DNA from: UBA8337 sp963932545
GTDB lineage: Bacteria > Pseudomonadota > Alphaproteobacteria > RS24
DNA: 64,000 nt
Assembly: GCA_963932545.1 (NCBI GenBank)
Contig: CAWVRH010000006.1
Span: 44,328-108,327, forward strand
Direction: 5' to 3'
Below the pieces are notes generated by a model, which ran no database searches, was not told the origin of the DNA, and worked only from the letters and a program-made list of their open reading frames with translations. Below, piece after piece: positions 33,931 through 41,782 of this stretch. Within the stretch, counting starts at the first letter, position 1, and each line of letters opens with the position of its first letter. Made by a program: the position numbers and the translations under genes.

Positions 33931-34420
33931 CCGCGCGTCCCTCATCGGCTTGGCGCTGCTTATGTTGCTGCCCACGGCTTCTCTATCTGCGGCCGGCCAA
34001 CAGGTGCCCAATATTGTGGGACGTGACCTTGAAGGTAATTTAGTTTCGCTGCGCCAGAACTTTGAACGCAAGAAAACGCTGATTAATTTTTGGTGGGTGA
34101 AATGCTCGCCATGCAAACAAGAATTGCCTGATTTAATCGTCAAAGAAAAAAACCACCCTGAAGTCGACTTTATTTATGTGCATGCCGAAACCAATGCCAA
34201 AACGAAATCCACTTATGATTCCGCAACCGTGAAAGCTTTTTTGGATGGCCTAGGCTTAAGCCTATCGAAAGTTATTATCGGCAACACAAAAGCCCGCATG
34301 GCGGCAGGCGTTGAGGCCTTGCCCACAACCTTACTGGTGCATGAGAGTGGAAACGTGGAAATGATTTTGGTTGGTTTCACACCCGAAAATACCGCCAAAA
34401 TTGCCGCTTGGCTAAAATAA
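33878..34420 (+). CDS. Periplasmic thioredoxin-like protein (TlpA/redoxin type)
   Basis: 180 residues. A long N-terminal signal/anchor (about residues 20-39), then a thioredoxin fold with the active site WWVKCSPCKQELPDL (CxxC at about 76-79) and the cis-proline loop ALPTTLLV. Probably a thiol oxidoreductase working on proteins of the same operon, whose PEGA-domain product carries several cysteines. It overlaps the upstream gene by 53 bp, so expression is coupled. Confidence 0.82.
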   Translation: MIKLFLIKSLPSWTANFNRASLIGLALLMLLPTASLSAAGQQVPNIVGRDLEGNLVSLRQNFERKKTLINFWWVKCSPCKQELPDLIVKEKNHPEVDFIYVHAETNAKTKSTYDSATVKAFLDGLGLSLSKVIIGNTKARMAAGVEALPTTLLVHESGNVEMILVGFTPENTAKIAAWLK

Positions 34421-34494
34421 AAATTCAGCTGGAAAAATAAACCCCTTATTATCGGCACGTGCAATGCACCCTTTAGTTGTGTTAAGTCCTTCTA

Positions 34495-35481
34495 ATGTAT
34501 CGTTGCGTTTTACAATTCTTGTTGCTTTGTGCCCTGTCTTTCCCCTCGCCCGCTTTGGCGAAAGAGGTGCTTATTTTGCTGCCGCTCAATGTCGATAAAA
34601 CATTGGAAAAAGAGGCACAATTATTCGGCACGGCTCTGCAGCAGGGCTTAGGCACGAGTTTTGATGTGTTTTTTGGCCCTGCGGTGGAAGCCAAGCTCGA
34701 AGAAGAATATTCTAAAGAAGGCTGCACAGCACAAAGTTGCGCTCAGAATTTGGCCATATCCTTTAACGGAGAACTGATCGCAGACAGCTCCGTTCAAAAG
34801 CTCGACAATAGTTTTGTGGTCCAGCTACAAATTAACAATATTATCACCGGTCAAATCGTCAAAAGTTTGATTGAAATTTGCGAAAACTGTTCGAAGCTCA
34901 ATCTCATTCGATTTATAGAAAACGTAGGCTTCAAAGCCGCAGGCGCAATCAATGCGCCTCGGGCAGCCTCACCATCCTTTTCTCCGACACCTGCCAAGCC
35001 CCTGATTAATTTAAAAATCAACGCAGGGTCGGCGAAAGCGGATGTTTTCATTAATGGCGAGAACCTCGGTAAGGCTCCACTCACGACAAATAAAGCCTAT
35101 CCCGAAGGGCAGAGATTAGACCTTCGCCTCCGCGCGCCTGGTTATCAAGATTTGCGCTTCTCGCATATTGTCGGAAAAAGCGACAGCCGACTGAATAAGC
35201 TGAAACTGGAAAAAAACCCGACAGCGCTGTATTTCGATAGCCAACCAAGGGGCGCAAGCATTTATATCAATAACCAATTGATGGGCAAAACGCCCAATGA
35301 AATCGGGGCTTATAAAGATGGCCAGAGACTTCGCATTCGCCTTGAGCGCGATGGGTATAAAGATTTTTCACGGCGTCATCGAGTTGGCCAAGACGATATC
35401 AAATTAGGGCAAATTACTTTGCAAAGTTTGATGTCTAGTTCTGAAGATGCTAAAAAAGTTAGAGTTCCGATGGGTTTTTAA
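34495..35481 (+). CDS. Periplasmic protein with TolB-N/CsgG-like domain and two PEGA domains
   Basis: 328 residues. Signal peptide about 1-22 (SPALA). Residues 23-150 resemble a TolB-N or CsgG-like fold (EVLILLPLNV at the start; conserved cysteine pairs GCTAQSC and CENC). Two PEGA repeats follow: GSAKADVFINGENLGKAPL and SQPRGASIYINNQLMGKTP. PEGA domains occur in surface-layer and envelope proteins. A 75-bp gap separates it from the thioredoxin-like gene. Function unknown. Confidence 0.75.
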   Translation: MYRCVLQFLLLCALSFPSPALAKEVLILLPLNVDKTLEKEAQLFGTALQQGLGTSFDVFFGPAVEAKLEEEYSKEGCTAQSCAQNLAISFNGELIADSSVQKLDNSFVVQLQINNIITGQIVKSLIEICENCSKLNLIRFIENVGFKAAGAINAPRAASPSFSPTPAKPLINLKINAGSAKADVFINGENLGKAPLTTNKAYPEGQRLDLRLRAPGYQDLRFSHIVGKSDSRLNKLKLEKNPTALYFDSQPRGASIYINNQLMGKTPNEIGAYKDGQRLRIRLERDGYKDFSRRHRVGQDDIKLGQITLQSLMSSSEDAKKVRVPMGF

Positions 35482-35533
35482 AAAAACCTGAATTTGTTTA
35501 AGCCTGAGTAGATTGTTTTTTGGAGTTAAGTTC

Positions 35534-36406
35534 ATGCGTTTGATTACTGTTTCAATGGTTTCGATCCTGATGTCTTGGCCAGCTTTGGCCGGAGACTGGG
35601 GTGGCTCTCTTGCCGTCCGTTCCGTCTATAATGACTTTCATATTTATTATGATGAACGCTCTTCCTCGGCAGGCCTGCAAGCCACCTTCGACGAGCTTGC
35701 TTTCACCGGAACTTATTCTTTCAACAAAAATTCAATTGCCGTTCAAGTGGCATCCAGCAGCGACCCAGATTTTGATAATTTCTGGGGCGGATCAGGCGCC
35801 TGGGATGCGAATGGCAATGGATGCACCCCCGCAACGTGTCCATTCACGGCCGAGCGCTCTGATTTCAACCTCACCTATACCCGCCAGCTCTCCAATGGGT
35901 TAAGCGCCTTTACAGGCTTTTACTCTGGCAGCGTCTCTTGGGAAGAAACAGCAGGTCGCAAATCGCGCGAAGCGGCAGGAAATGGCGTACAAATCTTAAA
36001 TATCTGCGAGGCTAATGGTCAAAGCGTTGAAACAAAATCCGAGTTTGAGAATGAAAATTTCGGCGTATTTGTCGGGGGAGCTTACACCCGCAGCCTAACA
36101 GATCGTTTGTTCGGCACGGTTAAGTTCGCCTTGATTTTAAATGGAGAAGCCGACGTTACCGAAACGTTTAGCTGTGCCGGTGGCGTAACCCCTTATCTCG
36201 GCGACACAGGGAGCCTGTTTGAAGGCACGGCCAATAGCTTCGGCCTCTCAGGCTATTATGTTATCAATGATTGGTCCGGTCTAAATTTTGCCTATGACAC
36301 AAAAGAGTTTTCCTATGGCAATGGCATCGATCATTGGTCCGGCGGCACCGCGCGGACAGAAGAGAGCGTCGATATTACCTCGCTGTCTTATGTCATTAAT
36401 TTCTGA
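35534..36406 (+). CDS. Outer-membrane beta-barrel protein 2
   Basis: 290 residues. Signal peptide about 1-18 (SWPALA). Alternating strands throughout, four cysteines (one pair in NGCTPATCPF, and CEAN plus FSCAGG) that could form disulfides, and a C-terminal SLSYVINF ending in phenylalanine. Start 35534 has GGAG about eight bases upstream. Last gene of the LPP20-like/thioredoxin/PEGA group, and a possible client of the thioredoxin-like protein. Confidence 0.72.
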   Translation: MRLITVSMVSILMSWPALAGDWGGSLAVRSVYNDFHIYYDERSSSAGLQATFDELAFTGTYSFNKNSIAVQVASSSDPDFDNFWGGSGAWDANGNGCTPATCPFTAERSDFNLTYTRQLSNGLSAFTGFYSGSVSWEETAGRKSREAAGNGVQILNICEANGQSVETKSEFENENFGVFVGGAYTRSLTDRLFGTVKFALILNGEADVTETFSCAGGVTPYLGDTGSLFEGTANSFGLSGYYVINDWSGLNFAYDTKEFSYGNGIDHWSGGTARTEESVDITSLSYVINF

Positions 36407-36440
36407 GGTCAATGGCCTAAAAGCGGGTCGCCGACAAAAC

Positions 36441-36590
36441 TCGTATCCTGAATAATATGAACCCTGCAAGCGGGTGTGTGGCTCTGCGTATATATGGCGC
36501 CGGCCTGCAATTTTGCGCGCGCGCAGCTTTTCGTATCCTCGAATGAAGGATTAAACTGGCTTGCCCCGTGCGACACGGTTCTCGAAAGGG
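36441..36590 (+). ncRNA. Possible structured RNA (6S-like?)
   Basis: This gene-free stretch has CTGCAAGCGGG at 36464-36474, a motif recalling the 5' side of 6S RNA, with GCTTGC at 36559 able to pair with GCAAGC. The inner stem CTGCG/CGCAG encloses a GCAA-TT-TTGC hairpin. The word TCGTATCCT occurs twice (36441 and 36531). Overall length would suit 6S RNA. This rests on partial motif memory only; covariance-model scoring is needed. Confidence 0.3.
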
Positions 36591-36775
36591 GAAATGGTGC
36601 ACCGGGGATGGGTTCGATGCCTACCCCAGGTCCCGTTCAAGCCTTGACATTCAATAGTATCAATAGGTTAGCACTTTTGTGGGCGCGTGCAAACCTTATT
36701 TATGGTCATCCATATGGTCTACCAAGCAAAGATCCAAGTTTCGGGTCGCGCGGTCCGTGAAACACGGTGCTTGGG
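36558..36775. repeat. Left boundary repeats of the tRNA-Arg islet
   Basis: 36558-36608 is about 75-80% identical over 51 bp to 38911-38962 and ends in the exact 14-bp TGGTGCACCGGGGA, the 3' end of tRNA-Arg. 36710-36724 (CCATRTGGTCTACCA) and about 36755-36774 match 38848-38862 and 38918-38937. All are in direct orientation. The rest of the 36407-36792 gap holds no convincing gene. Confidence 0.65.
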
Positions 36776-36792
36776 TTTGCCGATCAACTGCG

Positions 36793-37653
36793 CTAGCGCA
36801 ACTCCTTTAGGAGTGTTTCTGCCGCACACCTTCCAAACGCATTCGCGGCTTTTGGACTTGCACCAGAGACAAGACGCCTGTCTACACAACAAGTGGCGTC
36901 GGCTTTTGAGTTAACAATTTCCATACCAAGCTCTTTCAGTTTCTCGCCAAACATCCATGGCATATGCCCCGGCATGTAGCCAATCATCGGCGTCTGCTTG
37001 TCAACCTGGTCTGGAAAAGCAGCTGTCTTATAGCCATCATATATGAATGACCCGCCTTCATTGGCCGCAAGCAAGGCCGCCGGTCCGTGGCATATTGCCA
37101 AAGTAAGCAAATGCCGCTCATGAGCCCAGCGCAGCAACTTTCCAAGGCTTTCATTTTCCGGCAGACCAAGCATTGCGCCGTGACCACCAGGCAAGAAGAC
37201 AGCACAATATGTCGTATTATGGGTCATTTCATTGGAAACAAAATCATAGAGACTGCCCGGCTTAGTGAAGGCTCCGGCATAGTCTTGATAGAGTTTCATA
37301 ACCACTTCATCACCATGCGGCATAGCCCAATCCTCAATGATCACAGGCGCCCCAGTGGGCGTGATGATGTCGATTTCAAACCCTGCAGACAGCAAATGCA
37401 ACATTGGAAGGCCCATCTCAACCGGATGATTGCCGGTAGAGAACTTCTGGCCATTAGCCATGGTCATATGTCTTTCCTCAGTGCACACCATTAAGATACG
37501 CTTGTCGCCGCCAGCGTATGGCTGGGTGTAGAGACCGCCATCATAATCCGTCTTGGGCGAGGTTGCTAGTTTCAGTGCCAGTGGCGACGGCTGGAAGGCA
37601 CCATCAACTGTTGGCGTAGGCGCGGCTTTGAACAGCTTTTTCAGAAAACTCAT
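36793..37653 (-). CDS. hchA: HchA/Hsp31-type DJ-1/PfpI protein (glyoxalase III-like)
   Basis: 286 residues. The nucleophile elbow LAICHGPAALL carries the catalytic cysteine, preceded by FLPGGHGAMLGLPE and followed by MIGYMPGHMPWMFGEKLKELG, all characteristic of Hsp31. N-terminal extension and cap region are also present. It converts methylglyoxal and related electrophiles without cofactor and can act as a holding chaperone. Start 37653 has GGGGG upstream; a GTG at 37662 is the alternative. It sits 15 bp after the nitroreductase gene in an islet bounded by repeats. Confidence 0.88.
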   Translation of the reverse strand: MSFLKKLFKAAPTPTVDGAFQPSPLALKLATSPKTDYDGGLYTQPYAGGDKRILMVCTEERHMTMANGQKFSTGNHPVEMGLPMLHLLSAGFEIDIITPTGAPVIIEDWAMPHGDEVVMKLYQDYAGAFTKPGSLYDFVSNEMTHNTTYCAVFLPGGHGAMLGLPENESLGKLLRWAHERHLLTLAICHGPAALLAANEGGSFIYDGYKTAAFPDQVDKQTPMIGYMPGHMPWMFGEKLKELGMEIVNSKADATCCVDRRLVSGASPKAANAFGRCAAETLLKELR

Positions 37654-37668
37654 TTTGGTCACCCCCGC

Positions 37669-38310
37669 TTAGCTGATTTCGGTCACAATCGTGTCACGCG
37701 ATTTGCGCACTTTGGGCATTGGCAAAAGCCAGTCTGCGCCTTCTTCGCGATAACCGAGTGGCAACAATACCACTGAACGCAGGCCACGCTGTCTTAGCTC
37801 TAGAATGGCGTCCACCGCGTCAGGGTCAAACCCTTCCATCGGTGTGCTGTCAACCTCTTGGTCGGCCGCGGCAAGCATGGCGAAGCCGAGGGCGATATAG
37901 GCCTGGCGAGCCGCATGGGCATAATTTACCTCGGCATCGCGCGGCACATAATTAGCCTTCAGATTATTGTAATAATCGTGAATGAGCGGCAGGTCACCCC
38001 GCGCGGTCAAATTTAACTGAAGAACCTCGTCAATGCGTTCTTCGGTGTAATTGTCCCAGGCGGCAAAGATCAAAACATGCGAGCCATCGGTAATCGGTGT
38101 TTGCCCGCCGGCAGCTTCGGCAATCTTGGCGCGCAACTCCGGATTTGAAACAACAATCAGCTCAAACGGTTGCGTGCCACTGGATGTCGGTGCCATGCGC
38201 ACCGCTTCAATAATGGCGTCAAGCTTGCCCTGCGGGACGGTTTTCGTCGCGTCCATTTTTTTGGCGGCATAACGCCAGTTTAAAAGCTCGGTCAATGTTT
38301 TTTCAGTCAT
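37669..38310 (-). CDS. Nitroreductase family protein (NAD(P)H, FMN)
   Basis: 213 residues. N-terminal NWRYAAKKMDATKTVP and MAPTSSGTQPFELIVVSN match the NfsB-like FMN-binding pattern, and ALGFAMLAAADQEVDSTPMEGFDP is the usual second motif. It reduces quinones, nitro compounds or other electrophiles. Divergent from an HxlR regulator with a 96-bp gap and upstream of hchA, so probably under that regulator's control. Confidence 0.9.
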   Translation of the reverse strand: MTEKTLTELLNWRYAAKKMDATKTVPQGKLDAIIEAVRMAPTSSGTQPFELIVVSNPELRAKIAEAAGGQTPITDGSHVLIFAAWDNYTEERIDEVLQLNLTARGDLPLIHDYYNNLKANYVPRDAEVNYAHAARQAYIALGFAMLAAADQEVDSTPMEGFDPDAVDAILELRQRGLRSVVLLPLGYREEGADWLLPMPKVRKSRDTIVTEIS

Positions 38311-38406
38311 GGTTCCCCGTCTTGTTGTCAGCGTTTAAAAAGGATGGTATATATTGGATACTGTATTACTAAAGAGAACCTAAGGCTGCCGCAAGAGGGC
38401 ACATGA
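38311..38406. promoter_or_regulatory. Divergent promoter/operator region, nitroreductase and HxlR genes
   Basis: A/T-rich core TATATATTGGATACTGTATT (about 38347-38366) between the two divergent starts, with partly symmetric GTATA/TACTGTAT words. HxlR proteins bind such spaced GTAC/GTAT-like repeats near their own promoters. Operator assignment is inferred. Confidence 0.35.
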
Positions 38407-38796
38407 ATGAGCCTCGGTTACAAATTGGGAACCACTATGCTGGATAAAGAACAATGCCCCGATTGCAAGCGCATCAATGAAGTTCTGGCGCGGGTCGGCG
38501 ACCGATGGAGCGTGCTGGTCGTCATATCCTTGTCGCAATATGGTATCATGCGCTTTAACGAAATCAAACGGAATTTGGGCATCTCGCAACGCATGCTCAG
38601 TTTAACGCTAAAGGAGTTGGAGCGCGATGGCCTTGTGCGCCGAACCCAATATCCGACAATCCCGCCCAAAGTGGAATATGAACTCACCAAAATGGGTGAA
38701 TCATTTCGTGAACCGGTCACCGCTTTGGGGCATTGGGCCTTGCAACACCGCGCAAAAATTGACGCCGCGCGGCAGGCCTATGACGGCTCATCCTAA
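38407..38796 (+). CDS. HxlR/YodB-family transcriptional regulator
   Basis: 129 residues. Winged helix of the HxlR family: CPDCKRINEVLARVGDRWSVLVV, FNEIKRNLGISQRMLSLTLKELERDGLVRR and YELTKMGES. The N-terminal CPDC provides the cysteine that in YodB/HypR-type members senses quinones or aldehydes. An inner ATG at 38440, with GGGA before it, would put the first Cys at position 7, the usual place; both starts are possible. Likely repressor of the divergent nitroreductase-hchA pair. Confidence 0.88.
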   Translation: MSLGYKLGTTMLDKEQCPDCKRINEVLARVGDRWSVLVVISLSQYGIMRFNEIKRNLGISQRMLSLTLKELERDGLVRRTQYPTIPPKVEYELTKMGESFREPVTALGHWALQHRAKIDAARQAYDGSS

Positions 38797-38847
38797 AATC
38801 CGAATGAACGCCCCGCCGCCTGGTCAGGTACGTCGCATTTTGGTATG

Positions 38848-38962
38848 CCATGTGGTCTACCATAGAAACCATGATTTAGGCTCCTCAAACAAATATGCTT
38901 GAAGATCAATGGCTTAGACCGTGAAACATGGTTCTTGAAACTTGGGAATGGTGCACCGGGGA
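38848..38962. repeat. Right boundary repeats of the tRNA-Arg islet
   Basis: Counterpart of the left repeats: CCATGTGGTCTACCA at 38848-38862, and 38911-38962, which runs into the 3' end of tRNA-Arg. The spacing between matching left and right copies is 2138 to 2353 bp. Confidence 0.65.
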
Positions 38963-39025
38963 AGATTCGAACTCCCGACCCCCAGATTCGTAGTCTGGTG
39001 CTCTATCCAGCTGAGCTACCGGTGC
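38949..39025 (-). tRNA. tRNA-Arg(ACG)
   Basis: Minus-strand cloverleaf beginning GCACCGG and ending CCGGTGCA-CCA, with D-arm TAGCTCAGCTGGATAGAGCA, anticodon stem-loop CAGACTACGAATCTG (anticodon ACG) and T-arm GGGAGTTCGAATCTTCC. The CCA is encoded (38949-38951). A34 is normally edited to inosine. Confidence 0.97.
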
Positions 39026-39078
39026 GTTGGTTTCAGGTTTGTAGTCTGTGCTCGAAGTGATTGCAAGTGTAAATCAAT

Positions 39079-40140
39079 CTAGCGGCCAAAGCGATCGTGA
39101 TAGGCCAGACAATCGCCGATTTGGGCCGCGTTCCAAATGGCGCGCGCGCTGGCACGGGCCACACAATCGGCCGCCAAAGCGCCAAGCTCGGCCAGTGCCA
39201 AAGGGCGCTGGTCTGGGTGTTCGCTGAGTTTTTCAGCTCCCGTCGCCAAAACAAAAAGACAATCGCCATCAAAAGGCGTGTGTATCGGGCGCACGGCACG
39301 CGCCAGACCATCTTGCGCCATAATCGCCACGCGTTTGGCTTCCGCGACCGTTAAATCGGCCGCCACCGCCACTACACCGATGCTGGTATTCCCCAAAGCG
39401 CCAGCTATCTTCGAGCCTTGGAAAGGATGCCCGCTTGCATCACAGGGCTGACTTGCCAAATCTGGCAAGCCGAATTCCAATTGGTCTTGATAGACTAAAG
39501 CCTGCGGTTGGGCCCAAAACCGACCCGCCGCGTCGACCAGACTGCCAAGCGGGTTGGCGGCAATCAGCGCGCCCACTTTTACGCTATCGCCTATTTGCGT
39601 GGAAGCACTGCCGAGCCCGCCTTTCAGCTGGCCAGCCTGTGCGCCATAGCCAGCGCCTATATTGCCAAGTTCGAAATCTACACTTGCCTGATGATAGGCC
39701 GTGCGCCCCAAGGCAGCATAGGGAGGTGTCTCGCCCCAAGTCTTGTCGCCACCATTGGCGACATCGAATAAAATGGCGGCTGGCACAATCGGAGACGGCA
39801 CGGGGGCTCCGGTAGGAAACCCGCGCCCTTGGGCTCCCATCGCAGCCGTCACGCCCGAAGCCGCATCTAGCCCGTAAACCGAACCACCCGACAACACGAT
39901 GGCGTCTGCTTTATCTACTAAGGTTCCAGGCTGTAAAGCATCTGTCTCGCGGGTGCCTGGCCCACCGCCTGGCACAGATACGCTGACCACGGCGGGGGTA
40001 TCTGGCACAATCACGCTGACGCCCGTGCGCACCGCTTCATCTATGGCATGACCGACACGCAAGCCAGCAATATCCGTGATGAGATTGCGCGGTCCCGGCG
40101 CTAGTTCCGAAGAAACTGCATTTTCATTTTGTTTTGTCAT
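39079..40140 (-). CDS. P1/S58-family peptidase (DmpA-like)
   Basis: 353 residues. N-terminal LITDIAGLRVGHA, then VLSGGSVYGLDAASGV and PGGGPGTRETDAL are the family signatures. The self-cleavage/nucleophile region of DmpA-type Ntn hydrolases is represented by GLGSASTQIGDSVKVGALIAANPLG. An N-terminal nucleophile amidohydrolase on small peptides is expected. Start 40140 is preferred over 40182 for family length. Monocistronic, with tRNA-Arg just downstream on the same strand. Confidence 0.85.
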   Translation of the reverse strand: MTKQNENAVSSELAPGPRNLITDIAGLRVGHAIDEAVRTGVSVIVPDTPAVVSVSVPGGGPGTRETDALQPGTLVDKADAIVLSGGSVYGLDAASGVTAAMGAQGRGFPTGAPVPSPIVPAAILFDVANGGDKTWGETPPYAALGRTAYHQASVDFELGNIGAGYGAQAGQLKGGLGSASTQIGDSVKVGALIAANPLGSLVDAAGRFWAQPQALVYQDQLEFGLPDLASQPCDASGHPFQGSKIAGALGNTSIGVVAVAADLTVAEAKRVAIMAQDGLARAVRPIHTPFDGDCLFVLATGAEKLSEHPDQRPLALAELGALAADCVARASARAIWNAAQIGDCLAYHDRFGR

Positions 40141-40218
40141 AAGGCGACTTATAGCACGGATGCCTATCGCTCGACCACACACGAGGGCGGGCTCTAACTT
40201 GCGTCGTGAGGTGCCAAG

Positions 40219-41706
40219 TTAAGCGAGGGAGGAACTCATGTCTGATTTTTCCGCATAAATATCTTCTGGTGTCACCGGGTCAATGGCATCGCGAGGCGCG
40301 CCAGGGCTGGCATGCGGCAAGGAGATTTTAAACTGCGTGCCACCTTCATCCGACCTCACAATATGAATTCTTCCGCCATGCCAACTCACCAGATCGATAA
40401 CAATCTTTAGCCCAAGCCCCATACCATCAGGGCGCCCGAAACCGCTCATATGTGGCATTAATAAAGTGCCTTGAGATGGCGTGTTGGGCAGACCAGGGCC
40501 CGTGTCTGAGAGGAAAATAGAGCACATTTCATCATCGCCTTCCGCTCTTACACGCAGCATCATGGGGCCGCTGTCTGACCCCTTCATGGCCTGCACCGCA
40601 TTCAACGCCAAATTGTAGATGATGCGGAACATAAGCGTTCTTTCCGCCACGACATTTACCTCTTCATCGCAATCATTGATCAATTCAACCTTTCGGCGTG
40701 GATCGTGCAGGCGCACAAAGTTTAACGCGTCCGCAACAATGGGCTCCAGGCTTTGGCTGCTCACGACAATATTCTTGCGCTTTTGACTGGTATATAGCGA
40801 CGCCCATTCGGCCAAGGGCAGAGCTTTCTCGATCGCCGCCGTTAGGCGGTCGCCAATTCGACGTTCTTTATCGCTCTCCCCTTGCTTCAATTGATCCGCG
40901 TTCAATTGCAAGATGGCCAAAAGGTTGCGCATGTCATGGGCCAAGAAGCTAGCTCCCGCGCCCAGAGACGCAAGTCGCGCTTGTTCTTCAATATGGTCTT
41001 GCATCCGAGTTTGAAAATTATCCAATGACGCCAATAAGTTTTGTTTGTCTTCTGGCGCGTCTATTTGGCCAAGGGCGGTGCTGCCATAGAGGCGGACAAA
41101 TAGATCATCTAAAGTGTTCACCACCATGCGCTGCAAAGCATAGGGAAACACCAAGGCAAGTATTAGGCTCACTAAAACGACGGGCGAGAGAGCAATAAGA
41201 CTACTGCGCTTGACCACCTCTTGAAAAACACCATAGCTGGCAATAGCCCGGATGTTTTCACCACCGGGCACAGAGGTATCATAAATCGCAAATAGCTTGT
41301 CGGGTGGGCAACCGAAAATTCGACTTATCCGCAACAGACCCTCTAAGGGAGAAACCCCTTGGAGCGAAAAAGTCTCTACAATCTCGCCAAACGGCGGGCT
41401 CGTTACCAGCCAAATATAACTGGGACTATCCGCTTCAGCGGATTTTATTTCAATACCTGCCAAAGGGAGGGCTTGCGATTCCATGGAAGACAATCGACTG
41501 CCTTCTGCCTGCAGGCTACCTACTTGAGATAAAACAACCGCCTGTTCTGCGGCTGCATGAAGTTTGCGGTGGAGCATCTCACCAACAATAAAGGGCGCAA
41601 TGGTGAACCCTGCAAACAGGAGAATGCACATCGTTAAAAACGTGGCACGACGCGGCAAGTTCGGTAGATTTACCACATGCGCCTTTCTCGAAAAAATCGA
41701 TGCCAC
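40219..41706 (-). CDS. Orphan sensor histidine kinase
   Basis: 495 residues from a GTG. Two membrane segments (about 22-42 and 178-200) flank a periplasmic sensor of about 130 residues. The kinase core has H-box FLAHDMRNLLAILQLN, N-box RIIYNLALNAVQAM, G1 LSDTGPGLP and G2 DGMGLGLKIVIDL. No response-regulator gene is adjacent. The phospho-acceptor helix pattern HDMRN (rather than HELRT) marks a less common HK subgroup. Signal unknown. Confidence 0.9.
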   Translation of the reverse strand: MASIFSRKAHVVNLPNLPRRATFLTMCILLFAGFTIAPFIVGEMLHRKLHAAAEQAVVLSQVGSLQAEGSRLSSMESQALPLAGIEIKSAEADSPSYIWLVTSPPFGEIVETFSLQGVSPLEGLLRISRIFGCPPDKLFAIYDTSVPGGENIRAIASYGVFQEVVKRSSLIALSPVVLVSLILALVFPYALQRMVVNTLDDLFVRLYGSTALGQIDAPEDKQNLLASLDNFQTRMQDHIEEQARLASLGAGASFLAHDMRNLLAILQLNADQLKQGESDKERRIGDRLTAAIEKALPLAEWASLYTSQKRKNIVVSSQSLEPIVADALNFVRLHDPRRKVELINDCDEEVNVVAERTLMFRIIYNLALNAVQAMKGSDSGPMMLRVRAEGDDEMCSIFLSDTGPGLPNTPSQGTLLMPHMSGFGRPDGMGLGLKIVIDLVSWHGGRIHIVRSDEGGTQFKISLPHASPGAPRDAIDPVTPEDIYAEKSDMSSSLA

Positions 41707-41782
41707 TTTACAAACCCCTCAACGCAAATTAACTCAACTAAAAACTGAAGAGCAAAATACGCTGACCGGGGTTAATAAAAGT

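Noticed and set aside
36590..36790. Two-piece (permuted) tmRNA
   Set aside because: No ANDN-type tag-coding sequence and no matching acceptor halves; the tRNA-like word is explained as a copy of the tRNA-Arg 3' end.
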